Positions 1-6,247 of a stretch of DNA of 6,271 nucleotides are shown here, one piece after another. The notes under the pieces were generated by a model. The model was given only the letters and a program-made list of their open reading frames with translations, had not been told where the DNA came from and searched no databases. The position numbers and the translations under genes are program-made. This DNA is from Aquisalimonas sp. Its GTDB lineage: Bacteria; Pseudomonadota; Gammaproteobacteria; Nitrococcales; Aquisalimonadaceae. The stretch covers positions 1-6,271 of the forward strand of contig SLMR01000340.1 in NCBI GenBank assembly GCA_007133445.1, written 5' to 3'. How positions within the stretch are numbered: position 1 is the stretch's first letter; every line of letters begins with the position of its first letter.

Positions 1-1646
1 CGGGCGCCATGGATGTTGAGATTGGTCACCAGGCGCGCGCGCTCGAAGTCCCGGTCAACGATGTCGTACAGGTCACGACCGTCGTAGATGAGCAGGTACT
101 GGGCAATGATCTGGCGGTTGTCCGGGAGTTGGCGGTAGTCGGGGTCGCCGTCGTGAAACGACTGGTGCATGTCCTCGATGACGTCCACCAGGGAGAACGT
201 GTAATCGACCTCCGGTTGTTCGGCGAGCCAGCGCTGGAAGCGCTGGACGTCCCGAAGGTGATCCGGATCCTGGAAGTCGTTGTCGGCGGCGGCGTCGAAC
301 ACGACCTCCAGGGGCATGACGCCACCCAGTGTGCCCTCTACGCGCTCCGTTGCCTGGGTGAGCGAATGATTCTGGTCGAAGAACCGGTACAGATCCGTTT
401 CCACCGTGATATGCCGTACCTGCGGCAGGCCAATGGCCACGATGAGTATCGTCCCGATCACCACTGCCACGGGGTGGCGCAGCGCATAGCGCGCCAGAGG
501 TCTGGTAACCCGGTCCAGGTGCCGGAGCCGGCCACGGTCGGTATTCCATTCGCCGCGGTCCCAATGGAGCACGATGGCCGGCAACAGCCAGGTGACGACG
601 AAGTAGATCACAAGCACCCCGACCGCGGCGGAGATCCCAAGCGTCGCGATCGGCTGAATCGGGCTCAGCGCCAGGGACGCGAGCCCCGCGGCGGTGGTCA
701 GTGAGGTGAACAGGATCGGCCGGTGAACCGCCCCCAGCACGTGCCGCATGCGATCAAGGCCTTCGCGTCCGGTGCGGGTGGCCTGGTGCATGCCGTTGAA
801 CAGGTGCATTAGGGCCGCCATGGAGATGGCGGCAAGCAATGGGGCGGTGATGGTTGCGATCAGGTTGAACGGCTGGTTCAGCAGGGCGACCACCGCAAGG
901 GCCGTGTGCGCGGAGGCGGCGGTGGTGGCAACGGCGGCAATCAGCACCAGGTAGCGGTGGAACAACAGCCACAGGAGCACCAGCCCCAGTAGCAGCACGC
1001 CGGGGACGAAAACGAGATTGTCCCGCACCATGGCCCGTAGCTGGGCGACATCCAGCGCGATCGGTCCAGCTACGGCGGACAGTTCTGCCTCCAGTCCCGC
1101 AGAGTCAATTGCCTCCCGGGTCATGCGCTCGATTGCCCGTCGATCCAGGCTTCCGCGAAGATTCTGGGGGCGGACGATCAGGGCATGGGCAGCGCCGTCC
1201 GCGGAGACAAGGAGGCCCGCCGCATTGCGGTCCTCCCTGGCGCGCGTGCGCCACTCCTCCGGTGGTCTCGCTTCGGGGTCGGTGCCATCCACCAGGGGTT
1301 CCACCGCGAAACCGTCAGGTGTCGTGCGGATGCTCTCCGTTGTCGTGACCGCAAGCACCCGCTCCACCAGCGGGTGCTCTTCCAGATCGCGCGCCGTGTC
1401 GTGCACGACGCGCAGGAAGTCGGGATCGAAGAGCTGCTCCCCCTCGAACAGCGCGATCAGCACTTCCTCGGCAGGAAAACGCTGCCGCAGTTGGCGCTCG
1501 AACTGGACTGCGTCGGCCCGTTCCGGAAGGTACGTTTCCGGGGCGTTGTCCACCTCCAGGGTCCCGATGATGGCGAGCGGCGCCGCAGCCACCAGTATCA
1601 GGATGCACAGAGCCAGGCGTGGGTATCGCAGCATCGCGTACGGCAT
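1..1646 (-). CDS. MMPL/RND-family exporter, HAE3-like (C-terminus outside window)
   Basis: Inner-membrane exporter of the RND superfamily, MMPL/HAE3 type, which normally uses the proton gradient to move lipids or other hydrophobic compounds. The frame is open from ATG 1646 to the left edge, giving 548 residues of a family usually about 750-900 long. The topology fits the first half of an RND protein: TM1 near residues 9-29, a periplasmic domain about 30-205, TM2-TM6 between about 211 and 360, TM7 about 390-409, then the start of the second periplasmic domain. The run TSLTTAAGLASLALSPIQP at 314-332, followed by ATLGISAAVGV, is the MMPL signature after TM4. It starts 25 bp after the LolA-like gene, so it is probably co-transcribed. 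No good Shine-Dalgarno precedes ATG 1646; an in-frame TTG seven codons upstream is an alternative. The TM4 segment lacks an acidic residue (see findings). The family is clear; the substrate is unknown. Confidence 0.93.
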   Translation of the reverse strand, partial: MPYAMLRYPRLALCILILVAAAPLAIIGTLEVDNAPETYLPERADAVQFERQLRQRFPAEEVLIALFEGEQLFDPDFLRVVHDTARDLEEHPLVERVLAVTTTESIRTTPDGFAVEPLVDGTDPEARPPEEWRTRAREDRNAAGLLVSADGAAHALIVRPQNLRGSLDRRAIERMTREAIDSAGLEAELSAVAGPIALDVAQLRAMVRDNLVFVPGVLLLGLVLLWLLFHRYLVLIAAVATTAASAHTALAVVALLNQPFNLIATITAPLLAAISMAALMHLFNGMHQATRTGREGLDRMRHVLGAVHRPILFTSLTTAAGLASLALSPIQPIATLGISAAVGVLVIYFVVTWLLPAIVLHWDRGEWNTDRGRLRHLDRVTRPLARYALRHPVAVVIGTILIVAIGLPQVRHITVETDLYRFFDQNHSLTQATERVEGTLGGVMPLEVVFDAAADNDFQDPDHLRDVQRFQRWLAEQPEVDYTFSLVDVIEDMHQSFHDGDPDYRQLPDNRQIIAQYLLIYDGRDLYDIVDRDFERARLVTNLNIHGA

Positions 1647-1671
1647 GGCGGCGGCGTCCGTGGACAATCGC

Positions 1672-2514
1672 TCAGGGGAGATAGTCGTCCGCCGCTGCCG
1701 CGTCGCGCAGCGTGTCCGTCACGAAGAGACGCTCGGGAATCCCCTGGTCGTAGACCACAGCGTCCACCCGCAACTCCGTACTATGGCCGGATTCCAGATC
1801 CGTCATGACGCTACGCATCACCGTCCAGTAGTCCTGGTGGCGCTCGATTCGCTGGACCTCAAGCCGTTTCACCGGCTCGTCGCCGCCCTGGTAGAAGTCG
1901 ACCCGGACCGGGATGAGCGTTTCCTCGTGAATCCAGCGGACCCGTCGCGAGTAGACGGACTCCTCCCCGTCATCCCGCGGCACGCTCTCCAGCTTCTTGG
2001 TGTCCATCCCGTTGATTGTGTCGGTGCCGGTCAACCGGTGGTCGTCGTGCGAGGGGTGACGGTCCTGTAAATCCTCATAGAAATAGTCCGAGGACACGAA
2101 ACGCCCGCCGCGGCGGTCCGAGGCGATCCGCCGGGTGCGGTCCAGGCCCGGCAGGTAGAGCCACTGGTCCGTGGTGTCGCGGGCGTGGTCATGCATGAGC
2201 AGCACGGTGTCACGAATATCGGCAGGGCTGTCGAAACGGATCAGGGTCCGGGTCTCGTCATCGCCCCGATCCAGCCGCAGGGTGACCATCTCCCGCTCCC
2301 GCGGCGAGCGTCCTTCCTCCGTGAGGATCATCGACCCCCGCGTCGCCGCGTCATCGCCATCGGGGCGTTCGTACACGTCGATCGCGAGGGCCATTCCGGC
2401 GTCGGTGTCGGCCGCGGCCGGCATGGGAGCCGACAGCGCCAGCATGAGGCCCGCTGCCATCAGGCCAACGGACGCCTGTGATCCCGTCCGCTTCTGCTTG
2501 CTTGCATGATGCAT
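1672..2514 (-). CDS. LolA-like outer-membrane lipoprotein-sorting family protein
   Basis: A 280-residue exported protein of the LolA_like family, annotated as outer membrane lipoprotein-sorting protein and often encoded beside MMPL/RND pumps. The N-terminus has basic residues (HHASKQKR), a hydrophobic stretch at about 17-30 (VGLMAAGLMLALSAP) and a likely signal peptidase site after PAAA near residue 35, so the mature protein should be periplasmic; there is no lipobox Cys. The diagnostic core is at 91-149: LIRFDSPADIRDTVLLM, then DQWLYLPGLDRTRRIAS, then GGRFVSSDYFYEDL, matching the family pattern of RFxxPxxxxG, WLYxPxxxxxRRI and FxxSDFxYEDL. ATG 2514 has GGGGA eight bases upstream. It lies 51 bp after the beta-barrel gene and 25 bp before the RND pump. 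By fold it would bind an acyl chain in a beta-sheet cup and act as periplasmic carrier for the pump. The cargo is not known. Confidence 0.9.
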   Translation of the reverse strand: MHHASKQKRTGSQASVGLMAAGLMLALSAPMPAAADTDAGMALAIDVYERPDGDDAATRGSMILTEEGRSPREREMVTLRLDRGDDETRTLIRFDSPADIRDTVLLMHDHARDTTDQWLYLPGLDRTRRIASDRRGGRFVSSDYFYEDLQDRHPSHDDHRLTGTDTINGMDTKKLESVPRDDGEESVYSRRVRWIHEETLIPVRVDFYQGGDEPVKRLEVQRIERHQDYWTVMRSVMTDLESGHSTELRVDAVVYDQGIPERLFVTDTLRDAAAADDYLP

Positions 2515-2565
2515 GTCAATTGTCCCCGCGGATCCGTTGAAGTGGTTCGATGTCGCCCAGGTTGT

Positions 2566-3957
2566 CTAGAACTGCCCCCGCCATCCGGCCACGATGAGGC
2601 GGTTGTCGCGGAAGAATCCGCCTGCGGTGCCGTCCGTTCCCTCGTAGTAGTGAGCCCCCAGATAGAATTCCTGCGCGGGTATCTCGGTGTAGGCAATCTC
2701 GGGGTTCGCGTAGATGTCTCGCCGGTCGAGCCGGTTGGAGAACCGGAGCCGGGCGCGCCATCGGCCCCGGTCCAGGGAGCTCTCGATTTCACCGCCCACG
2801 AAGTACTGCTCAGTGTCATCCTCGGTATCATCAGCACGCTGGAGGTGCTGCGCGCTGAGCTGCAGGGTGACGCGTAACTCCCCGTCGCCGGGAAAGCTCT
2901 CCATGCTGGCGGCCCAGTCAATGGCTTCGACCGTGTCGAAGTCCAGATCGTTCGTGGTCACCGGGACGTCGCTCAGCCAGGCGGCCTCCGCCCGCCACGT
3001 CACTGCGCCTACGGCGAATGCGAGGTCACCGCCGACAACGAAAGTGCGCGGGTGGCGGGCGCGGAAGGTGTCCCCGTCGGCGGCCTCCAGCGCCGCTGCC
3101 GGATCCTCGGTTTCGAGGAGTGCCTGGCGGGCGTCCTCGTCAAGCACGTAATAGGGTGCCGAATGGCGGGCGCGCTGGATGGTGAGCGCATAGTCCACGC
3201 CGCGCGCGTCACGGCTGACGCGAAGGCCGCCGCCGCCATCCCCGCTCACGTCGTCGTCGAAACTTCCCTCGCAGACCAGTACCCCAAGTGCCTCGTCATC
3301 GCGCCGGCCCAGCAGCCGTCCTTCCCGTTGGTCGACCGGGTGCCAGATGCTCCTGTCGTGGGGCAGCTCGGCGGGGCGGAACAGGGGCAGGAAAACGGCG
3401 TCCACGCGATGGTCGGCGAGCGTGGTCTCGAAACGAACGGCGGGTGAGGCGCGGTAACGATCCTCCAGCGGATCCAGGTTGAAGCGGGTGAGGTCGCGGG
3501 TGGCGAGCCGGTCTGTTGGCGGCTGTTCGTCCATTTTCCCCCAGGTCGGGGTCTGCGCACCAACCGTCAACTGCGCCTCCTCCATGCGGTAGCGGACGAA
3601 GGTGTCCTCGTAATCCAGGCGCGCCGACCCCAGGCTTGCGTCGCCGATCTGGCTAACGGCGTCGATGCGTGCCCCCCCACGGAACTCCAGGAAACGGTTC
3701 GGATCATAGCTGCCGGTGACCGCCAGCATGGCGTGGTTGCTCGAGTTGGTCGGGGCGTCAGAGGCAGTCGTGGCGCCCCCCTCGATGCGTCCCTGGTCCA
3801 GCCCGAAACTGGCTTGTCGCGCCTCTCTGTCACGCGCGTCCGTCGGCTCGGCATCATCGTCAGGGGGACCGAAGTCGAACGCATCCGGTTCGTCGGCCAG
3901 CGCCGTGGAGAGGGCCGTTGCGAGCGCCAGCGCAACGGGCCATCGCAGGCTAGTCAT
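2566..3957 (-). CDS. Predicted outer-membrane beta-barrel protein (DUF1302-like)
   Basis: A 463-residue predicted outer-membrane barrel. Residues 1-21 are a clean signal peptide (MTSLRWPVALALATALSTALA, cut before DEP). The chain has many alternating hydrophobic/polar strands and ends in GWRGQF; a C-terminal Phe is the usual BAM-recognition signature. At about 132-169 lies VGAQTPTWGKMDEQPPTD followed by LATRDLTRFNLDPLEDRYR, resembling the barrel region of DUF1302-type proteins found beside MMPL pumps. The frame is open to an ATG at 4062, but that start would put 35 residues with no signal peptide deep inside the acyltransferase gene. ATG 3957 begins the signal peptide and overlaps the acyltransferase stop by 8 bp, so it is preferred. 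The mature N-terminus is strongly acidic (residues 22-45). Its likely role is the outer-membrane part of the export route. Family assignment is by pattern only, so the specific DUF is uncertain. Confidence 0.82.
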   Translation of the reverse strand: MTSLRWPVALALATALSTALADEPDAFDFGPPDDDAEPTDARDREARQASFGLDQGRIEGGATTASDAPTNSSNHAMLAVTGSYDPNRFLEFRGGARIDAVSQIGDASLGSARLDYEDTFVRYRMEEAQLTVGAQTPTWGKMDEQPPTDRLATRDLTRFNLDPLEDRYRASPAVRFETTLADHRVDAVFLPLFRPAELPHDRSIWHPVDQREGRLLGRRDDEALGVLVCEGSFDDDVSGDGGGGLRVSRDARGVDYALTIQRARHSAPYYVLDEDARQALLETEDPAAALEAADGDTFRARHPRTFVVGGDLAFAVGAVTWRAEAAWLSDVPVTTNDLDFDTVEAIDWAASMESFPGDGELRVTLQLSAQHLQRADDTEDDTEQYFVGGEIESSLDRGRWRARLRFSNRLDRRDIYANPEIAYTEIPAQEFYLGAHYYEGTDGTAGGFFRDNRLIVAGWRGQF

Positions 3958-4678
3958 CGCCACCAAGCTGGCTGAGCATGAAGCCGTAAAGCATCTGCAA
4001 ATCGGCGGTACCATCGCGTTCAGCCTGTGGAAGGTGAATGTAGTAGGGCGCCCGAATTCCATGATAGTCCACGATTCCGCCGATCTGCTGAAAGTGAATC
4101 CCGCAGAGCGCCAGCAGTCGGGCGAGCTTGGGTTCCATCATCGCGTAAACGTGCTCCCGTTGGGCGGTCTGCACGAGCGCGGCGGCGGCGACAAACATGG
4201 AAATCCCGAGCAGGGGCATGGCGCGCGCTTCACGTTCATCGACACTGCCATGATCAGGGTTACCGATGGGGCTGCGCTGTTCCCCGGGGCGGCGGCGAAA
4301 GGGAGCAGTGACGGCAAGGCGCGAAATCTCGCAGATGCTGTTCCCCGGGAGATTCCCCGGATGGAGCGGGCCTGGTTCGAGGCTGTCTCCGCAGAACGCC
4401 GTCATCGGGATCCCGAGTTCGTCGCCGGTCGGAACGATCACCCGCACGCAGCCGGCGACCCTGAGGGTCCTGACATGACGTAACAGGCAGTGCAGGGCGG
4501 CAGCGTCGTACTCGTCCGTCTCGATGCCGCCGGGGCAGTCCTCCGGCCGTTCGAAGCCGAATTCCCGGCAGTACACGTCGTACCGGACGCGAAATACGTC
4601 TTCCAGCTGATGGCGAGTCGTTGCCCGCTCATATCTGTAATAGCGGGTCAGGCCTTCCCATGGGGAAGCATCGTTCAC
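3950..4678 (-). CDS. PEP-CTERM/exosortase system-associated acyltransferase
   Basis: A 242-residue acyltransferase of the PEP-CTERM/exosortase-associated family (exosort_acyl, TIGR03694 type), which has the GNAT-like fold shared with LuxI-type acyl-homoserine lactone synthases and N-acyl amino acid synthases. Recognition rests on several blocks: VFRVRYDVYCREFGFE (28-43), GGIETDEYDAAALHCLLRH (49-67), VAGCVRVIVP (73-82), ICEISRLAVTAPFRRR (113-128), and the C-terminal series YAMMEPKLARLLALCGIHF, QIGGIVDYHGIRAPYY. Such enzymes are expected to move an acyl group from acyl-ACP or acyl-CoA to a small acceptor; the acceptor here is unknown. The frame opens at GTG 4705, but that codon has no ribosome binding site and lies inside an inverted repeat, whereas GTG 4678 has GGAG nine bases upstream, so 4678 is preferred. 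It is the first gene of the leftward unit, and its stop overlaps the beta-barrel start. Third-position GC looks lower than in the glycosyltransferase gene, especially near the N-terminus. Confidence 0.9.
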   Translation of the reverse strand: MNDASPWEGLTRYYRYERATTRHQLEDVFRVRYDVYCREFGFERPEDCPGGIETDEYDAAALHCLLRHVRTLRVAGCVRVIVPTGDELGIPMTAFCGDSLEPGPLHPGNLPGNSICEISRLAVTAPFRRRPGEQRSPIGNPDHGSVDEREARAMPLLGISMFVAAAALVQTAQREHVYAMMEPKLARLLALCGIHFQQIGGIVDYHGIRAPYYIHLPQAERDGTADLQMLYGFMLSQLGGDD

Positions 4679-4683
4679 GTAGT

Positions 4684-4691
4684 CACGCTCC
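4684..4691 (-). promoter_or_regulatory. Ribosome binding site deciding the acyltransferase start
   Basis: On the minus strand the sequence CTGGAGCG contains GGAG, followed by nine bases (CGTGACTAC) and then GTG at 4678-4676. The upstream in-frame GTG at 4705 has no purine-rich stretch at a useful distance, only GGAATTCGGCATGCA, so this site favours the shorter protein. Confidence 0.5.
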
Positions 4692-4692
4692 A

Positions 4693-4713
4693 GGCATGCG
4701 GACACTGCATGCC
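4693..4713. repeat. Perfect 7-7-7 inverted repeat upstream of the acyltransferase
   Basis: GGCATGC, a 7-base spacer, then GCATGCC. The arms are perfect and each contains the palindrome GCATGC, 13 bp apart. The dyad ends one base before the TGGAG ribosome binding site of the acyltransferase, on the transcript side. It could be an operator for a dimeric regulator, or an RNA hairpin controlling translation. The dyad itself is seen directly; its function is inferred. Confidence 0.55.
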
Positions 4714-4779
4714 GAAATTCCGGGGGAGGGGAGTAGAGATGGCCAGACTAGTCAGCCACCCGACAGCTTCACAGCCGAG

Positions 4780-4806
4780 TACTCCAGTACCGGAGTATCA
4801 CCTCCG
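4780..4806. repeat. Alternating inverted arms (possible operator)
   Basis: TACTCC, six bases, GGAGTA (4780-4785 and 4792-4797) form a perfect dyad. The second arm, read as CGGAG (4791-4795), is again inverted by CTCCG at 4802-4806 after six bases. The arm centres are about 10-11 bp apart, roughly one DNA turn, as expected for adjacent operator half-sites; as RNA the arms would form mutually exclusive hairpins. Such short arms can arise by chance. Confidence 0.35.
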
Positions 4807-4946
4807 CGGGGGATCGGTGCAATCAATCTGCCGCGGATTTCGAGTGCCCAATGAAGCCGCAGCGATACACCGTCACCAAGCGTTGTCTCAGGAAGACGGG
4901 CAGGCGTCGCCGGCGCTGAGTTTTGCCCGCATCCGGCGCCCGGCCG

Positions 4947-4955
4947 TGATATTCT
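4947..4955 (+). promoter_or_regulatory. Candidate extended -10 promoter for the glycosyltransferase unit
   Basis: TGATATTCT matches the extended -10 pattern TGnTATAAT at seven of eight defined bases counting the TG, with T-to-C and A-to-T changes at weaker positions. No good -35 lies 16-18 bp upstream; TTGCCC at 4923-4928 is 21 bp away, too far for a standard sigma-70 promoter. Transcription from here would give a leader of about 80 nt before GTG 5043. Sequence match only. Confidence 0.25.
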
Positions 4956-4981
4956 GTCCGACACCAAGCTGCGGGATGGCC

Positions 4982-5002
4982 CTCGCCCTCGCCCACGGCG
5001 AG
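4982..5002 (+). repeat. GC hairpin with duplicated 5' arm in the glycosyltransferase leader
   Basis: CTCGCC occurs twice in tandem (4982-4987 and 4988-4993) and its complement GGCGAG follows at 4997-5002, so the second copy forms a 6-bp stem with a CAC loop. There is no T-run after it, so it is not a standard intrinsic terminator. It sits about 26 bases before the ribosome binding site and could shape the mRNA leader; the sequence is GC-rich enough for this to be chance. Confidence 0.35.
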
Positions 5003-5042
5003 CGCGTCGCGGCGGGGTCGCGCACATTCAAGGAAACGAAGC

Positions 5043-6194
5043 GTGTTCGAGTTCCTCTTCTGGCTGGCACTGCTGGTGCTCATCTACATCTATCTGGGCT
5101 ACCCGGCCCTGGCCCGGTTGCTGGCGCAGTGGGGCCGGCCCATCGCCTGGGCCGAGGATCACCGGCCCACTGTGAGCCTCCTCATCCCCGCCTACAACGA
5201 GGCCGACGTCATCGAGGCGACCCTGCGCAACAAGCTCGCGCAGAACTACCCGCGGGACCGGCTGGAAATCCTCGTGGTTTCCGACGAGTCCGACGACGGC
5301 ACCGACGCCATCGTCCAGCGCCTGGCCGAGGGCAGTGATGTCCCCATTCGCCTCCACCGTCAAACCCCCCGGCAGGGCAAGACCGCCGGCATCAACACCC
5401 TTGCGGGAATGGCCACCGGCGAGATCCTTGCCTTCGCCGACGCCAATTCCCTCTGGGCCGAGGACGCGCTGGCGAAGCTCGTGCGCAACTTCAGCGATCC
5501 GGACGTGGGCTACGTCACCGGCAAGATGGTCTACACCCACGAGGACGGCTCACTGGTGGGCGATGGCTGCAGCGCCTACATGAAGTACGAGAACTGGTTG
5601 CGCGCCCAGGAGACGCGCATGGGCTCGATCGTCGGCGTCGACGGCGGTATCGACGCCATGCGCAAGAGCTTCTACCAGCCCCTGCGCCCCGAACAGCTCC
5701 CGGACTTCGTCCAGCCCCTGAAAGTGGTGGAGCAGGGCAGCCGGGTCATCTACGAGCCCGAGGCCCTGTTAAAGGAACCGGCGCTCCAGGACAACGACAG
5801 CGAGTTCGCCATGCGCGTGCGCGTCACGCTGCGCGCCTTTTGGGCCCTGAAAGACATGGCCCACCTCATGAACCCGGCCCGCTACGGCTTTTTCGCAATC
5901 CAGCTCATCTCCCACAAGCTGCTGCGCTACCTGGCGTTCATCCCGCTGGTGGTGGTCGCCGTCACCAACCTCATCCTCATCAACGACGGCGCGCTCTACG
6001 CCCTGGCCGGCATCGCCCAGATCGCCTTCTACACTATGGCCCTGCAGGGCTACCGCGCCACGAACGTCAGCGACGCCCCGGCCTGGAAAACCGTGCCCTA
6101 CTATTTCACGCTATTGAATGTTGCCTGCGCCCGCGCCGCCATGGCGTACTGGAAAGGGGAACGGAGAGTAGTGTGGGCGCCGAGGAAGGGATGA
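5043..6194 (+). CDS. Membrane-bound family 2 glycosyltransferase
   Basis: A 383-residue processive-type GT2 enzyme, probably working at the cytoplasmic face of the inner membrane in exopolysaccharide or glycan assembly. A membrane helix spans about 3-25. The GT-A domain begins PTVSLLIPAYNEADVIE (42-58), has the nucleotide-binding segment ILVVSDESDDGTD (76-88), the DxD-position motif FADAN (131-135), GVDGGIDAMRKSFY (198-211) and an acidic site in LPDFVQPL (219-226), then the RVRVTLRAFWAL segment before two or three C-terminal helices (about 288-313, 317-336, 350-368). The start is GTG with AAGGA eight bases upstream (CAAGGAAACGAAGC), and this start preserves the first helix. Its codons are strongly GC-ending, apart from a rare TTA near 5769 and a more AT-rich C-terminus. 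It is divergent from the acyltransferase gene and overlaps a tiny ORF at its stop. The donor and acceptor sugars cannot be told from sequence. Confidence 0.92.
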   Translation: MFEFLFWLALLVLIYIYLGYPALARLLAQWGRPIAWAEDHRPTVSLLIPAYNEADVIEATLRNKLAQNYPRDRLEILVVSDESDDGTDAIVQRLAEGSDVPIRLHRQTPRQGKTAGINTLAGMATGEILAFADANSLWAEDALAKLVRNFSDPDVGYVTGKMVYTHEDGSLVGDGCSAYMKYENWLRAQETRMGSIVGVDGGIDAMRKSFYQPLRPEQLPDFVQPLKVVEQGSRVIYEPEALLKEPALQDNDSEFAMRVRVTLRAFWALKDMAHLMNPARYGFFAIQLISHKLLRYLAFIPLVVVAVTNLILINDGALYALAGIAQIAFYTMALQGYRATNVSDAPAWKTVPYYFTLLNVACARAAMAYWKGERRVVWAPRKG

Positions 6195-6247
6195 TGAACA
6201 CCAACGGCGCAACTGCACGGACGGTACTGCAAGGGAAAGCGCAGTGA
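6191..6247 (+). CDS. Possible 18-codon ORF bridging two genes
   Basis: ATG 6191 overlaps the glycosyltransferase stop as ATGA, and its own TGA overlaps the next GTG as GTGA. The peptide would be MMNTNGATARTVLQGKAQ. GAGGAAGGG lies just before it; spacing is tight for the first ATG but better for the second at 6194. It may be a small coupling cistron that passes ribosomes to the next gene, a chance ORF, or the true start of the next gene split by a frameshift. No family is recognised. Confidence 0.25.
   Translation: MMNTNGATARTVLQGKAQ

Larger units (their letters stand above)
4679..5042. other. Divergent intergenic region between the two transcription units
   Basis: This 364-bp stretch separates the leftward acyltransferase gene from the rightward glycosyltransferase gene and must hold the control signals for both. 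Its composition is less GC-rich than the genes, particularly at 4770-4870. It contains the 7-7-7 dyad at 4693-4713, an 8-bp palindrome GACTAGTC at 4746-4753, a run of alternating inverted arms at 4780-4806, two CCGCGG palindromes forming a 7-bp inverted repeat (4803-4809 and 4831-4837), an extended -10 candidate at 4947-4955 and a GC hairpin at 4988-5002. No convincing protein-coding gene is seen in it: the one open frame with a ribosome-binding-site-like sequence (ATG 4739) has third-base usage unlike its neighbours and runs out of frame into the glycosyltransferase. No clear -35/-10 pair was found for the leftward unit. Confidence 0.6.

Noticed and set aside
9..704. Long plus-strand open frame (231 codons) across the RND gene
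   Set aside because: It is antisense to a clear MMPL protein with membrane helices and family signature; its translation has no domain or helix pattern and is explained by high GC content.
1018..2070. Plus-strand open frame of 350 codons
   Set aside because: It lies antisense across both the RND and LolA-like genes, with a Ser/Arg-rich composition typical of shadow frames in GC-rich DNA.
3958..4062. N-terminal extension of the beta-barrel to ATG 4062
   Set aside because: It would place 35 residues before a clean signal peptide and overlap the acyltransferase by more than 110 bp.
3716..4483. Plus-strand open frame of 255 codons
   Set aside because: Antisense to the acyltransferase and the beta-barrel start, both strongly supported; no recognisable family.
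4679..4705. Longer acyltransferase start at GTG 4705
   Set aside because: No ribosome binding site at suitable distance and the codon lies within the 7-7-7 dyad; GTG 4678 has GGAG nine bases upstream. Not fully excluded.
4803..4837. TCCGCGG and CCGCGGA inverted repeat with a 21-bp spacer
   Set aside because: CCGCGG is itself a palindrome common in GC-rich DNA and the wide spacer gives no convincing operator or hairpin geometry.
4739..5338. ATG 4739 preceded by GGGGAGGGGAGTAGAG, opening a 199-codon plus-strand frame
   Set aside because: The ribosome-binding-site-like sequence is attractive, but third bases are not GC-biased before 5040, the peptide has no recognisable domain, and the frame runs about 300 bp into the glycosyltransferase in a different frame. 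A short leader peptide is not excluded.
5840..6190. Upstream extension of the frame that contains the 18-codon ORF
   Set aside because: It is an out-of-frame shadow of the glycosyltransferase C-terminus, rich in Pro, Arg and His; only the part after 6190 is not explained by the gene.
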